From Xenopus tropicalis (taxonomy: Eukaryota > Chordata > Amphibia > Anura > Pipidae), in NCBI RefSeq assembly GCF_000004195.4, contig NC_030684.2, positions 70,477,392 through 70,541,391 of the forward strand: DNA of 64,000 bases. The letters run 5' to 3'. The notes beneath the pieces were generated by a model. It made no database searches. It saw nothing but the letters and a program-made list of their open reading frames with translations, and was not told where the DNA came from. Shown piece after piece: positions 46,069 through 57,329 of the stretch; the first letter of the stretch is position 1; every line of letters begins with the position of its first letter. Position numbers and translations under genes: made by a program.

Positions 46069-47130
46069 ATGTCTAACTTCACCCCAGATGCCTGCAATGT
46101 AGACTCTGGTCTGGACAGTGTTCTTCCTCCATCACTCTATGCTTTGGTTTTCACGTTGGGCTTGCCAGCAAACCTACTAGCCCTTTGGGCAGCTTGGCTT
46201 CAGGTGCGAAAAGGAAGAGAACTTGGTGTCTACTTACTCAACCTTTCTCTCTCTGACCTTCTACTTATTTGCGCTCTTCCTCCCTGGACGGACTACTACC
46301 TTCGAAGAGATGTGTGGGGATATGGCCCTGGTGCCTGTCGCTTATTCGGCTTTGTTTTCTACACTAACTTGTATGTTGGTGCAGCTTTTCTCTCTTGTGT
46401 TTCTGCTGACCGTTACCTGGCAGTGGCACATCCTTTGAGGTTCCCAGGTGCAAGACCCATTCGCTCTGCTGCTGCTGTCTCGGCACTGATATGGATGCTT
46501 GAGTTGGCAGCCAACGCTCCACCACTATTGGGTGAAGCTATCCACCGAGACCGCTACAACCACACATTTTGCTATGAGAGCTACCCTCTTTCTGGAAGAG
46601 GGGCTGCCTTAGCCAATGTAGGGAGGGTTTTGGCTGGATTTTTGCTGCCCTGGGGGGTCATGATGCTGTGCTACGCTGGTCTCCTACGAGCATTAAGGGG
46701 TAGCGCATCCTGTGAGCAAAGGGAACGAAGAAGGGTGCGGCGACTAGCTTTAGGGCTTCCATGTGTAGCACTACTTTGCTATGGGCCCTACCATGCTTTG
46801 CTGCTTTTACGCAGCTTGGTGTTTCTGGTGGGTGGGGGTTCAGTCGATGCAGGTGGAGGGTGTGCACTCGAGGAGAGACTGTTCCCAGCATACCATGCAT
46901 CATTGGCACTGGCCACATTGAACTGTCTGGCAGATCCTGCCCTTTATTGCTTGGCATGTCCTGGTGCTCGAGGTGAAGTGGCAAAAGTTGTAGGAGGGGT
47001 AGTGGCATGGGCAATGGGAAAGGAAAGGAGAGCTTGGGGAGAACGAGGTGGTAATGGTAGGGGATGTGGGGAAGGAGAGGAGGTGGGGATGGTAGAGTTA
47101 AGAGGAAATGGGAGAGAGTTTGTAGTGTGA
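46069..47130 (+). CDS. gpr4: GPR4, proton-sensing G protein-coupled receptor
   Basis: GPR4 is a plasma-membrane class A receptor that senses extracellular acidity and, in mammals, mainly raises cAMP. The 353-residue protein starts [13 protein letters not shown] and has seven hydrophobic segments (about 20-43, 53-75, 91-113, 131-152, 181-206, 224-252, 270-293). Key motifs: N-glycosylation sequons N3FT and N164[14 protein letters not shown] at the end of TM3, the C90/C168 disulfide pair, and DPALY in TM7 for NPxx[19 protein letters not shown] and DRYNHTF are near-identical to human GPR4. The frame is open upstream to 45943, but 46069 is chosen because MSNFTP aligns with human MGNHTW. The coding region is uninterrupted, as in other species. 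The tail is Gly/Arg/Glu-rich and unlike human. Extracellular loop 3 carries a ~7-residue Gly-rich insertion. It lies 6.6 kb after eml2 in the same orientation, as in human. Confidence 0.93.
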
Positions 47131-47173
47131 CTTTGGGTTGAGGAGGGTAATAAGGACTTTTGTTTCTCTGTTC

Positions 47174-47179
47174 AATAAA
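47174..47179 (+). terminator. gpr4: gpr4 poly(A) signal
   Basis: AATAAA occurs 44 nt after the TGA stop, within TTCAATAAATTAAATTAAAG. It implies a very short 3' UTR of roughly 60-70 nt. A longer UTR using a later site cannot be ruled out. Confidence 0.65.
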
Positions 47180-49874
47180 TTAAATTAAAGCAATGGCATT
47201 TAAGCTGCAGTTTCTGTTACTGGTGGAGGAATTCCCGATAAAAGGAGAATAACCAATCATGACCAATGCAACTAACTGGAGTGAGCAAGGTAAAGGCATG
47301 TACAGAGCAGATACTCTGCATAAGTAGAGATGCTCTGCAGTTTTGTCTTTGCCATCTGTGTGCTGAGTCAGTGTGTGTTACGCAGGCACATTAGAGGGAT
47401 CTGGGGGCAATTGAGTTACACAGGAACAGCAGAGAAAGAACGGCAGGCCAAGAGTACACAGCTGTTACCGACAAGAGTGCTTGCTCTGCTATTCACCTCA
47501 CGCAGCACTGTTCCTCATCCAATGCTTATAGCCTTTCCAAACTCTGAAATGCTATGCTGTACTGCTATCCACTTAAAATGAATGTGCATTGATAATGAAC
47601 TTGTGAAACTGATATACAGTATGTATTTAAAATTAGCACTGTGCATTGATTGTGATGGACTGATACTGAATGCTCTGAAGTATGCTGAAAGTATACTTTT
47701 GTGGAGAGAATATTCTGTAGAAATGCAGTGCGCCTCCCTGCCTCCCTAATTAGCCTAACCACAGAGGGTTCGTTATAAGTCCATAATCACTTTCGTGAAA
47801 AAAAACAAATCATGTTTAGTACTAGTGTATTCTCAATATCATCATGATTAATTTTCATTGTTAGCACCATAAGCATAGTGTATATTGGTGTTTACCTATG
47901 AACGTCAAAGATAAGGACAAAACCAAGAATGCACATTTAGATGTGTGGCAACAATGAATATAAAGTGAATATGAATAGTTGGTACCGTGTGATTATAGTG
48001 ACAATCAAATCCTCATGCTCAGCTCTGCTAGTTTTCCACTGACTGAGAAACGGCACGTCACCTTGCACAAATTTCTGAATTTTAGTCAGTTTGGGGATTT
48101 AGGACATGTATAAGAACACTCTTGTCGACAAACAAACTGCTTCTACATGGTCACAAACCCCTAGATAACTTCTAATATATTTAACAATGGGTGGCATATA
48201 ACTTCTATTATTTTTTAAAGTTTTAGCTGCAAAATACATGCATGCATACACACACACAAAGGACCAGAATGTAACACTTGATTTGCCCAGGAGCCTGCTC
48301 AACTCTTTCTGCACTAGTTTATCACACAGAAACAACACTCCACTTATTAATATTTCGGTCACAGCTGGGTCACATCCGCATTGTTTCTGTTCCTGGGAAT
48401 GCCCTGTCCCAGCTACAACCCGACAGCGGAGCTATCTCTATAAACCAAAGACACATGTCTAGTTCACACACATAAAGAGTTTGACAGCTTATAGGAAACA
48501 ACTGAGCCATCTAGTCTGCCAATTATAGTTTAAACAATAAGAGACTGCATTTGTTCTTGAACTTACTTCATGTTCCAAACATCCTTATGTAATCCCAAGG
48601 CATTTTTACATTCCCAGAATACCTTAACCTAAACCTTTTCTAAAAACTATTTTAAAGAACAAAAAGAAAAGAGGAAGGAGGAATAGGGAAGGAAGATTAA
48701 GAATCTTACAATACAGATTGTATATTGACATAATGACTGTACCCAGGACCAATAGAGGAAATATCTTTTTTAGATTGCCAACATACATCAATACTACATG
48801 CATTCTCGTTTACATTAGGAGACATGCATTTTTAAGATCTAATATCCATAATACTTCTGTAGTGTCTGTTAATATTGATATGACTTTCTAAAGCTTGTGG
48901 TGTTCCGACCTTCCTCCTTGCCTCTGAATATTCATATAGTGACAAGCAGAATATATAGGGAATGTTATACAATAGGAAGAAGAATGAATGAAGGTTTACT
49001 TGCAAACACAGATGAACATAGATAAACATCCTATATTTAATTAGGAATAAATATAGTGTCTGCAATCACACATGTGCTTCAGTTAGCAGCTGATCTCTTA
49101 AGTGAATGTGGTTTTTGGGCTTTTAACCTGGAGTGGAGACCACAATCTTGCTGCACAGTTCTCAAGCTGCCTCCCCAGCAGATATTGAAACCAGTCTGTA
49201 TACACTCAAATTTTTCCCAGACAGCATGTCATTTTGTCTTCAGGGATCTCTCCACCCCGCAGTTATTCAGTCGTGGCTGAACTCAAGACTCTGGAAGACT
49301 CTGGAGACACTGGTGGAAGATGTATTTAAAAAAAAGGTAAAGAAAGCCATTGATTATTACATTGTTACAGACTGGTAAGGATAGAAATGTTTTCACTCTC
49401 AAAACAGAATGTGTAAAGATTCCATACAAAGCACAAAAACTTCCACAAAACTGTGAAAAGTAACATTACCATTTGTGCTATGACTGCAAACAAACAATAT
49501 ACCTCTACAAAAGAACAATAAGTGATTGAAGCTATCTGTGAATGATGTGAATTATAATTAAACAAAACCTAGTAAGCCTCAGGTTAAAGATGCCCATTCT
49601 GACCAGTACTCAGTATTACAGTTCACAGCTGTCTGTACTCTCTAAAGTGACCCTGGAAATATAACAAAATCATATTAATATCCCTTTGATTAAAGACTGT
49701 TCTTATGTAATAAGCTTTGGTAAAATAAAAATGGGATATTAAAACACAATATAACATCAGTCGCTTGTGCTGTCACAGTCCAAAATTTCTTATACAAGTG
49801 TATGTGCCCTTTTAATTATTGCTGCCTGGTAAGCCACACTAAGAACCAATTCAAGTCTTTCTGTGACAGACAAA
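47180..49874. other. gpr4 downstream flank, no gene seen
   Basis: AT-rich without recognisable coding exons. The human neighbour OPA3 is not visible up to the window end. Confidence 0.5.
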
Positions 49875-50529
49875 GCGGCCGATTCACTAAAGGTCGAAAA
49901 AATGAGTGCTATTTATAGCATGTGTTAAAAATATTATCACTTCTTATTTTTTGCAAGTTAACGACTGATTCACTAAAAAAACACTAGTCTGAATTAAGAA
50001 GCAATGTTCTTGGCGTTATTTATCTGGCGATGAGCGATTTTAAGTGATATTTTAACGCATGCACGATAAATTCCACCACGCGCGATATTTTTCGCCGCAC
50101 TTGATATTAGCGTACACTATTACGCACGTAGCAGTTACTTTCTGAAAATTACCATTTCCCTGAAAACACAAGCATGCATCACTCTAGGGCCAACACATAC
50201 TTGAAAAAAATCCGACTGCAAACTCCATATTCTCACCACAGACAATCACCAGCTGCAATTTTGTTCAGTAACGCCTACTCCTGGGAAGCATTAAGTTTCA
50301 CAGTAATTATCGCCACATTTTATGCGTTTACCGCTTCATATGTGAATCATGCGTTAGTATTATTTCTATGCGATAATTACTGCAATTCGATACAAATAAC
50401 GCATTGCGATAATGCACTTTTTAACGCATGCGATATGAGTGATAACGCATGCGAAATTAAGTTGATAAATCTGTACTTAACGCAAAAAAGTATGCGATAA
50501 GCGTTACCGACCTTTAGTGAATCGGCCCC
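49875..50529. mobile_element. Harbinger-type deletion derivative (MITE, 655 bp)
   Basis: Both ends carry GGCCGATTCACTAAAGGTC in inverted orientation, and AAA flanks both sides. Read in reverse, the first ~400 bp and the last ~240 bp match the two ends of the 60928-63430 element. It even retains the transposase start region (TGCAGTCGGATTTTT), then jumps to the other end. It has no coding capacity. It is rich in the words GCGTTA, GCATGCG and GCGATAA. Confidence 0.88.
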
Positions 50530-51133
50530 AAAGTGCATCCCTACAATTTATTTGTAAATGTGGTAAATATGTTCATTAAAGTCTTATACCTTTCCTGCGA
50601 TGCAGTGCTGAATGCTGTGAAGATAAAAGCTACAAAGAGAACAGCTGCTAGACAAATATACAAATAAAATATTAATGTAAATGCATTAAGTTCTCTTCTT
50701 ATTGTGATTTACACAGATCAGTTGGAAGATAGTAGTCCATCAATGAAATCTTTAGCATAGATTTAAAATTAAACAAAGTTAAAAATAAAAACACTTAAGG
50801 GGTCATTTACTTACTGCAGACGCAGTGTGCAAAGTTTACGTCCAAATGCAATTGCCTTGTTTATTCCCAGAATTCCAGCATCAATGCAGTTGTCAGGGGT
50901 AGTTCTACGTTGTAGGAACTCTGAAGCTATCGTCTGGTTTGGAGGTGGTGGTAGCTCCAGGGTTCCCCAGCGTCAATAGGCACAACAGCCCTTGATCCAG
51001 AGCAGGAGGTAGGAGGAAGGAAGCAGCGCCGAGTGTAGCTATGCAGAAGTGCAAGAAGCACAAGTTGATGGAAGTACCTTTAATGAATGTGGTTTTTCAC
51101 ACATCTGACTTTGTGGTAAGTAAGAGACCCTTA

Positions 51134-51325
51134 GGGGCACAGCCACATGTGGTGTATGGTCCACTTATCTGCCTGCCTTTTGTAGGCAGGTGGAGAGAAG
51201 CAAATGTGCCCCTTTACGCTCCTGTGTGTAACTCCAATGAAGGGCATAACATTGGCCTCACTGCAGCTACACAGAGCAAGAATATAAAGACAAAGAAAAG
51301 TGGACCATACACCCCATGTGACTAC
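51134..51325. mobile_element. Possible palindromic MITE
   Basis: CCACATGTGGTGTATGGTCC followed by ACTTATC at the left and AAAAGTGGACCATACACCCC at the right are inverted. CTGCCTGCC and GGCAGGTGG form an inner stem. The boundaries and family are not recognised. Confidence 0.5.
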
Positions 51326-51570
51326 TATTTGATGTAGCTTACACTACACAAATGGCATCAAGAAACAGGGAAGAACTATGGTTTTGAAAAGGTCTGACAG
51401 ACTAGATGAGTTACAAAATCAGACGCCAAGTAAATAAGTGCTACTAGCATGCGTAACAGAAGACTGACTGCACCAGATATCAATACACAGCTGAATGAGC
51501 GGAAACATAGGAAAGTGTCTACTTAATGCAGAGAAGACTTCAGAAAGCAGGGCTCATATAACAGTAACTA

Positions 51571-53202
51571 CAGTGGTGTGAAAAACTATTTGCCCCCTTC
51601 CTGATTTCTTATTCTTTTGCATGTTTTTCACACAAAATGTTTCTGATCATCAAACACATTTAACTATTAGTCAAAGATAACACAAGTAAACACAAAATGC
51701 AGTTTTTAAATGAGGGTTTTTATTATTTAGGGAGAAAAAAAATCAAACCTACATGGCCCTGTGTGAAAAAGTAATTGCCCCCTGAACCTAATAACTGGTT
51801 GGGCCACCCTTAGCAGCAATAACTGCAATCAAGCGTTTGCGATAACTTGCAACAAGTCTTTTACAGCGCTCTGGAGGAATTTTGGCCCACTCATCTTTGC
51901 AGAATTGTTGTAATTCAGCTTTATTTGAGGGTTTTCTAGCATGAACCGCCTTTTTAAGGTCATGCCACAACATCTCAATAGGATTCAGGTCAGGACTTTG
52001 ACTAGGCCACTCCAAAGTCTTCATTTTGTTTTTCTTCAGCCATTCAGAGGTGGATTTGCTGGTGTGTTTTGGGTCATTGTCCTGCTGCAGCACCCAAGAT
52101 TGCTTCAGCTTGAGTTGACAAACAGATGGCCGGACATTCTCCTTCAGGATTTTTTGGTAGACAGTAGAATTCATGGTTCCATCTATCACAGCAAGCCTTC
52201 CAGGTCCCGAAGCAGCAAAACAACCCCAGACCATCACACTACCACCACCATATTTTACTGTTGGTATGATGTTCTTTTTCTGAAATGCTGTGTTACTTTT
52301 ACGCCAGATGTAACAGGACACGCACCTTCCAAAAAGTTCAACTTTTGTCTCGTCGGTCCACAAGGTATTTTGCCAAAAGTCTTGGCAATCATTGAGATGT
52401 TTTTTAGCAAAATTGAGACGAGCCATAATGTTCTTTTTGCTTAAAAGTGGTTTGCGCCTTGGAAATCTGCCATGCAGGCCGTTTTTGCCCAGTCTCTTTC
52501 TTATGGTGGAGTCGTGAACACTGACCTTAATTGAGGCAAGTGAGGCCTGCAGTTCTTTAGATGTTGTCCTGGGGTCTTTTGTGGCCTCTCGGATGAGTTG
52601 TCTCTGCGCTCTTGGGGTAATTTTGGTCGGCCGGCCACTCCTGGGAAGGTTCACCACTGTTCCATGTTTTTGCCATTTGTGGATAATGGCTCTCACTGTG
52701 GTTCGCTGGAGTCCCAAAGCTTTAGAAATGGCTTTATAACCTTTACCAGACTGATAGATCTCAATTACTTTTGTTCTCATTTGTTCCTGAATTTCTTTGG
52801 ATCTTGGCATGATGTCTAGCTTTTGAGGTGCTTTTGGTCTACTTCTCTGTGTCAGGTAGCTCCTATTTAAGTGATTTCTTGATTGAAACAGGTGTGGCAG
52901 TAATCAGGCCTGGGGGTGACTACAGAAATTGATATTGAAATTGAAAATTGAAATTGATAAACCACAGTTAAGTTATTTTTTAACAAGGGGGGCAATCACT
53001 TTTTCACAAAGGGCCATGTAGATTTGGAGTTTTTTTTCTCCCTTAATAACGTAAACCTTCATTTAAAAACTGCATTTTGTGTTCAATTATGTTATCTTTG
53101 ACTAATAGTTAACGGTTTTTGATGATCAGAAACATTTAAGTGTGACAAACATGCAAAAGAATAAGAAATCAGGAAGGGGGCAAATAGTTTTTCACACCAC
53201 TG
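51571..53202 (-). mobile_element. Complete Tc1/mariner-type transposon (1632 bp)
   Basis: The element is flanked by TA dinucleotides (51569-51570 and 53203-53204), the Tc1 target duplication. Both ends begin CAGTGGTGTGAAAAACTATT and inverted repeats extend for roughly 210 bp with about 90% agreement by eye. Each terminal repeat holds an outer and an inner copy of GTGTGAAAAA(C/G)T(A)(A/T)TTGCCCCC, the IR/DR arrangement of transposase binding sites known from Sleeping Beauty-like elements. The terminal sequence is like that recalled for the Passport/PPTN group of fish and frogs. It carries one intact transposase gene on the minus strand. Confidence 0.95.
51788..52810 (-). CDS. Tc1-family transposase, full length
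   Basis: The 340-residue protein cuts and pastes the surrounding element in the nucleus. It starts MPRSKEIQEQMRTKVIEIY and has an N-terminal paired-like DNA-binding domain of two helix-turn-helix parts (about 1-110) with a GRPTK linker (GRPTKITPRA, ~59-68). The catalytic triad is D153 (LWTDET), D244 (LQQDNDPKHTSK) and E279 (DLNPIEMLW), with 34 residues between the last two, the D,D34E spacing of Tc1. The Gly-rich box GGGSVMVWGCF is at ~188-198. The length matches the family and there is no frameshift or stop. It is probably a recent insertion; activity cannot be read from sequence. Confidence 0.95.
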   Translation of the reverse strand: MPRSKEIQEQMRTKVIEIYQSGKGYKAISKALGLQRTTVRAIIHKWQKHGTVVNLPRSGRPTKITPRAQRQLIREATKDPRTTSKELQASLASIKVSVHDSTIRKRLGKNGLHGRFPRRKPLLSKKNIMARLNFAKKHLNDCQDFWQNTLWTDETKVELFGRCVSCYIWRKSNTAFQKKNIIPTVKYGGGSVMVWGCFAASGPGRLAVIDGTMNSTVYQKILKENVRPSVCQLKLKQSWVLQQDNDPKHTSKSTSEWLKKNKMKTLEWPSQSPDLNPIEMLWHDLKKAVHARKPSNKAELQQFCKDEWAKIPPERCKRLVASYRKRLIAVIAAKGGPTSY

Positions 53203-53215
53203 TATGTAACCTCTG

Positions 53216-53653
53216 TTAAAGAGATTCTGACCTGAAATTAAACTGTTTTTTAAATATATCATTACACTGTCTTTGCATTAGCTTTAGAATGTTGTCATAT
53301 AAGTATCTGCCCAGTGCAAGGAGGCTGCCATTTTTGGACAGCAGTAGTCCGATAGCATTAGAAGCTATAACTGACAAGTTGAGAAGGGACAGTCAGGTTG
53401 GCAAAACAGTCAGGTTTAGGAACTTCAAGTAACAGTTACTTACAAAAGCAGCCCTATCAGCAAAAAATGATCAACGTGTCCCATAGGTAACTTTTAATGT
53501 ACATTCATATTATAAAAAGTATTTTTTTTAATTTCAGTATAATGGAACTATAGTATTGTTTCAAACACACAACTTACCAATGCAGAGCAATAGAACATAA
53601 TATATGAATTACTTTTATACTCTTTCATTTTTTGGTGTTACTGTTCCTTTTAA
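53216..53653. mobile_element. T2/Kolobok-like element next to Tc1
   Basis: It starts TTAAAGAGATTCTGACC and ends GGTGTTACTGTTCCTTTTAA; the right end matches (inverted) the left end of the 20072 element. It begins 14 bp after the Tc1 element, so the two arrived close together. Confidence 0.6.
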
Positions 53654-54577
53654 GTAACAATAGCACAATAAAATAAAATTTTATCAAAGTAATTCAAATA
53701 TTATAATATGTACTGTGGCCCTGTACTGGCAAAAGTTTATATAATCAAAGCTGCTGTTTAGCCATGTGTTCTGTTTCAACCAGCTGTGCTTAGTGATAGT
53801 TTCCGTAGATCTGGGTCGGGATCAATATAGAACAGTACACAGTGCACATAACTTTCCCCAGTGCAGGGCAGCGGTACATATTTTACTATAAAACAGTTTG
53901 TTTTTTTCTTCAAAACAATAAAGGGTATTGTGAACTAATGAATCCAAGTCTAAAAGCTGAGGGATGAACTAGAAAGGTCTCTAGACCAAGCAGTCAACTA
54001 GAGGAGATCATTTGTGGACACTTATGCAGCAGTGTCTGAACTTTTAGACAAATAACTTGAGTCGTTACTTAATAAAATGCCCAAAATTTGTCCTGGTGTG
54101 ATCACTAAAATGTAGCTACCGTATATACTCGAGTATAAGCCGAGTTTTCGGCTTATACTCAATTATATGGATTTGAAAGTAGTCTGGCATGCGTTGTGTG
54201 AAATGCCCTCGCACCCCCCCCCCCCACCGTGGGCGGACACACGCATGCATGAACGGACGGACGAGTGACGCAATGCATGCCCCCCCCCCCCTAGGAACTA
54301 GCTGCAACCCACGTTGATGCCTGCAGAGCAGCTGCTGATTTCAAATATGTGCAGATTCAGAAGGTAAGCACAACAGAGACCGTTTCCGCACACCCTGGCT
54401 CTCCAAACTTGAACGCCCGGTGCACACTGCTAGAGGGATCGGCACACTCCCAAAACTACAAGGCAACAAAAACCAAATGGCACTCAGGGCTACAAGGGAA
54501 CAAACCCTTTAAAAATTTATTGCGGAGGTGCAAAGTTTCGGAGCAAAAATAGCCCTTTATCAAGCATTGATAAATAT

Positions 54578-54868
54578 GGGGAGATTAGTTGCCGTGCGAC
54601 AAATCTCCCTTGTCGCGGGCGACTGATCTCCCCAAAATGCCATCCCACCAGCGAGAATATAAATCGCTGGTGGGATGGTATACACGGTGCGGCGATTTGC
54701 CGAAGTTAAGTAAGTTGCCTTGAGAGGAAATTTCTTGCGACTTCTGCAAATCGGCGCGCCGTGTATTTACATTCTCGCTGGTGGGATGGCATTTTGGGGA
54801 GATTAGTCGCCCGTGACAAGTTAGATTTGTCGCGGTGACTAATCTCCCCATCTGTCGTAGCCCTAAAA
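54578..54868. mobile_element. Palindromic MITE related to the 33056 copy
   Basis: It shares GGGGAGATTAGTTGCC, CCATCCCACCAGCGAGAAT and ATTCTCGCTGGTGGGATGGC with the 33056 copy. The right end reads GACTAATCTCCCCATCTGTC followed by GTAGCCCT; the matching left tip is missing, so the left side is truncated. Confidence 0.75.
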
Positions 54869-54889
54869 GCCTCTGACTGATAGTGTAGA

Positions 54890-56229
54890 TGTCAGGAAAA
54901 CGCCACTCACAGACGCGCCTGACACCGGGACGGGGAACAAGGGGTTACACGCAGTCACCTTTCACACAGGTTAGACTAGCATCAAGCACCCCCAAACAAA
55001 CCACCGCCCCAAATACACTATTCGCTGCCACCATCTATCATTAACAGGCGTAAGAAACCTAATTACCCAAATATTTCATACAAGGTTTCTTACTGTAGTG
55101 AGGGATAGTTCTACTACTTCCGCAAACACATCAGCAGCCAAGGTTAAATTTACATACACACTTTCCTACTGACAGTCAACTAGTTAATTTGCATCTACAC
55201 AGAACTTGCCCCCCCCTTGCTCAACATACACACACCAAACAGTTAATACACCTCTAGGCCTGAGCAGTCATACAAGGTACGTAGGAATCGATATAGAGCC
55301 AAAGGACAGAACTTATTAAATTTTATATTTAATATTACAAGGGTAAACAGTGCAATTTTAAAAAGATGCTACAAAAGAGAAATACATGCAAAACAGTCAA
55401 ATAAAAGAGAATAAAAACCACAGAGAAGCCGTAAGTATGTTACCGGGATCTTGAGCCCTCCTGAGGCCGGAGTTAGGAACAGTGAACTTACAATCCAAAA
55501 GAACATGGAGCCTCACAATATGAGTTAACTGGTACCTGGGTCTGTGCCCTTTTTTATCCTACTGCTGGGCCCATCCCTCATTACTGTATTCATGAGAAAG
55601 GAGTGCCCGGGGGCGTGTCACAGGACCTCCCCTGTATAGAGCTGTACTTCTCCTGCCAGTTTCTGGTCATATAATATTGGTACTTGCCAGTACCCAATAT
55701 TATTATGGCAACAGGGGCTTGTCTTTACCCATATGGGGGCGATCAAAATGATACGAAACATGGGGGGTGTCTCATGTCCCAGTCCCCCAGAACCCATCCC
55801 TCCTCACTGATGGGTATAGGCAGTCCCTGTTTGGTATCATTGGGAAGCCTGGGGCCTCCTCATAAATCCTACGTGATTTATGAGAATGTGGACCTTAAAG
55901 CAGCGGAAATATGGATCCATTTCTATAATCCATATTTTCTGATAGCTGCACCACCCCTGCTGCTCTAGGTCCCCAGCTGACCTCTTTGATCCCAGATCAA
56001 AGAAAGCAATAGCCCCAGGTTTCCCGCCCTACAAATGGCTGGATACGGCTAGTCTGAGGGGTTTGCTAAATTTGTCACCTTCCCGCAGGCCCTGGTCGTA
56101 TATTTAATTAAGGGCCTCTGCGGGAGACTATATGGTGATAGGGTTTAATTAGAAGTGTCTGGTGGACAAAGCAAAAGGTTGCCAGGTTTAACAATTTCCC
56201 ATGCCAGGGCCATGGTGCCTGGCATGACA
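54890..56229. mobile_element. Probable solo LTR (~1.34 kb)
   Basis: It starts TGTCAGGAAAACGCC and ends GTGCCTGGCATGACA, so the ends are TGTCA...TGACA. The flanking five bases are GTAGA and GTAGG, a near-perfect target duplication. No gag, pol or env fragments are seen. A minus-strand orientation is suggested by AGGATAAAAAAGGGC (near 55550) upstream of ATTAAATATAAAATTTAATA (near 55318-55338), but is weak. Confidence 0.6.
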
Positions 56230-56689
56230 GTAGGTGACAACTGTTGGTGTGGCTGAAGACAACATACCATTAAGTACACTCTTTTCTCCAAAACTGGCTT
56301 ATAAAAATTCAGTCAATATTTACTTTTGTGTTATTAAATTCATGTGTAATTTTTTTCAAATGTTAGCATATTTAGAATTTTCTGAATTATAAAAAAATTG
56401 CATTAATATTCAAATATTCAGTAAAAAAAAAATGATCACATCCATGGATCCAATACAGATTTCCCCAAGGATTTAAATATGCTACTTTAACACTATAACA
56501 GCAATTGGGAAATCTTCTTAAGAACACATATTATCCATAGTAGAATACTACAAGAGAATGCAAATTTCAAACATAAATGTTAAATTCAGAAGAATAACTG
56601 TGATCAAGTACTGCATATTACCTTTCTTTTTCATTGCCTTCAAACTGTTTTACTAATATTGTTTAAGTTACCACTTTTTTGACATGCCA

Positions 56690-56945
56690 TATTTATGTAT
56701 GCCAAGTACGTACGGCATACGTGCTTTTAGAAAAAGGTTTTTTTCTCTCTGCAGAGAGTTTGGAGCAATGACATCCCCCTGGGTAACGAGCCAGGGGGCT
56801 GTCATGTCCTCCAAGCATCTTTTCCTGCCCCTTCCTCCCCCCCCAGCGCCGCCCACTCACTTCCTGCTTCCAGGACTCGGCACGGAGGACCCTCCAGGAC
56901 CCCCCATGCGATCTCTGAGTCCTTCTGCCTTCAGGACAGGTAAGT
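56690..56945 (+). mobile_element. piggyBac (Uribo/Kobuta-like) 5' region, non-autonomous
   Basis: GTATGCCAAGTACGTACGGC with ATACGTG is an inverted motif like the internal repeat of Xenopus Uribo-type piggyBac elements; CTCTCTGCAGAGAGTTTGGA and AATGACATCCCCCTGGGTAA, CGAGCCAGGGGGCTGTCATG closely resemble the Uribo2 left end recalled from memory. No transposase follows. It ends at CAGGACAG/GTAAGT, an exon-like border also typical of an element leader. Confidence 0.65.
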
Positions 56946-57329
56946 CGCCTTTATTTGCACTACTACACACAATTAAGCACAGGTTTTTTTTTCATTTTGC
57001 ACACTTTAGCACACTTATATACACCCATATACACACACGCTGTCACACAACGTTTAGATGTGTTCTGTTTTTACTTATTCATTTTACCCCTTTGTCTTTA
57101 GTTTTTCCCTAAAAATTTTTATTTTGACAGCATGACTATTGGATCAGATATTCTGACCACTAATTATGCTGTTGTGTGACTTATTATGTTGTTTCAATTG
57201 AATTTTACAATTGATGTGGTTTTATTGCATTTTTTATCCCTGTATTAGTATTCCTGATCTATTTTTTAGCATAGCTTTGCCATGTGGTACTTTGGTGTAG
57301 AAAAATAACTTTACCTATTTTGAATTATC

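Noticed and set aside
46658..47014. 118-codon minus strand frame inside gpr4
   Set aside because: Antisense shadow of the GC-rich gpr4 coding sequence.
51941..52444. 167-codon + strand frame across 51941-52444
   Set aside because: It is the antisense shadow of the Tc1 transposase.
56684..57112. 142-codon + strand frame with Pro-rich stretch
   Set aside because: It lies over the piggyBac-like left end, which is non-coding in related elements; the Pro-run comes from C-runs.
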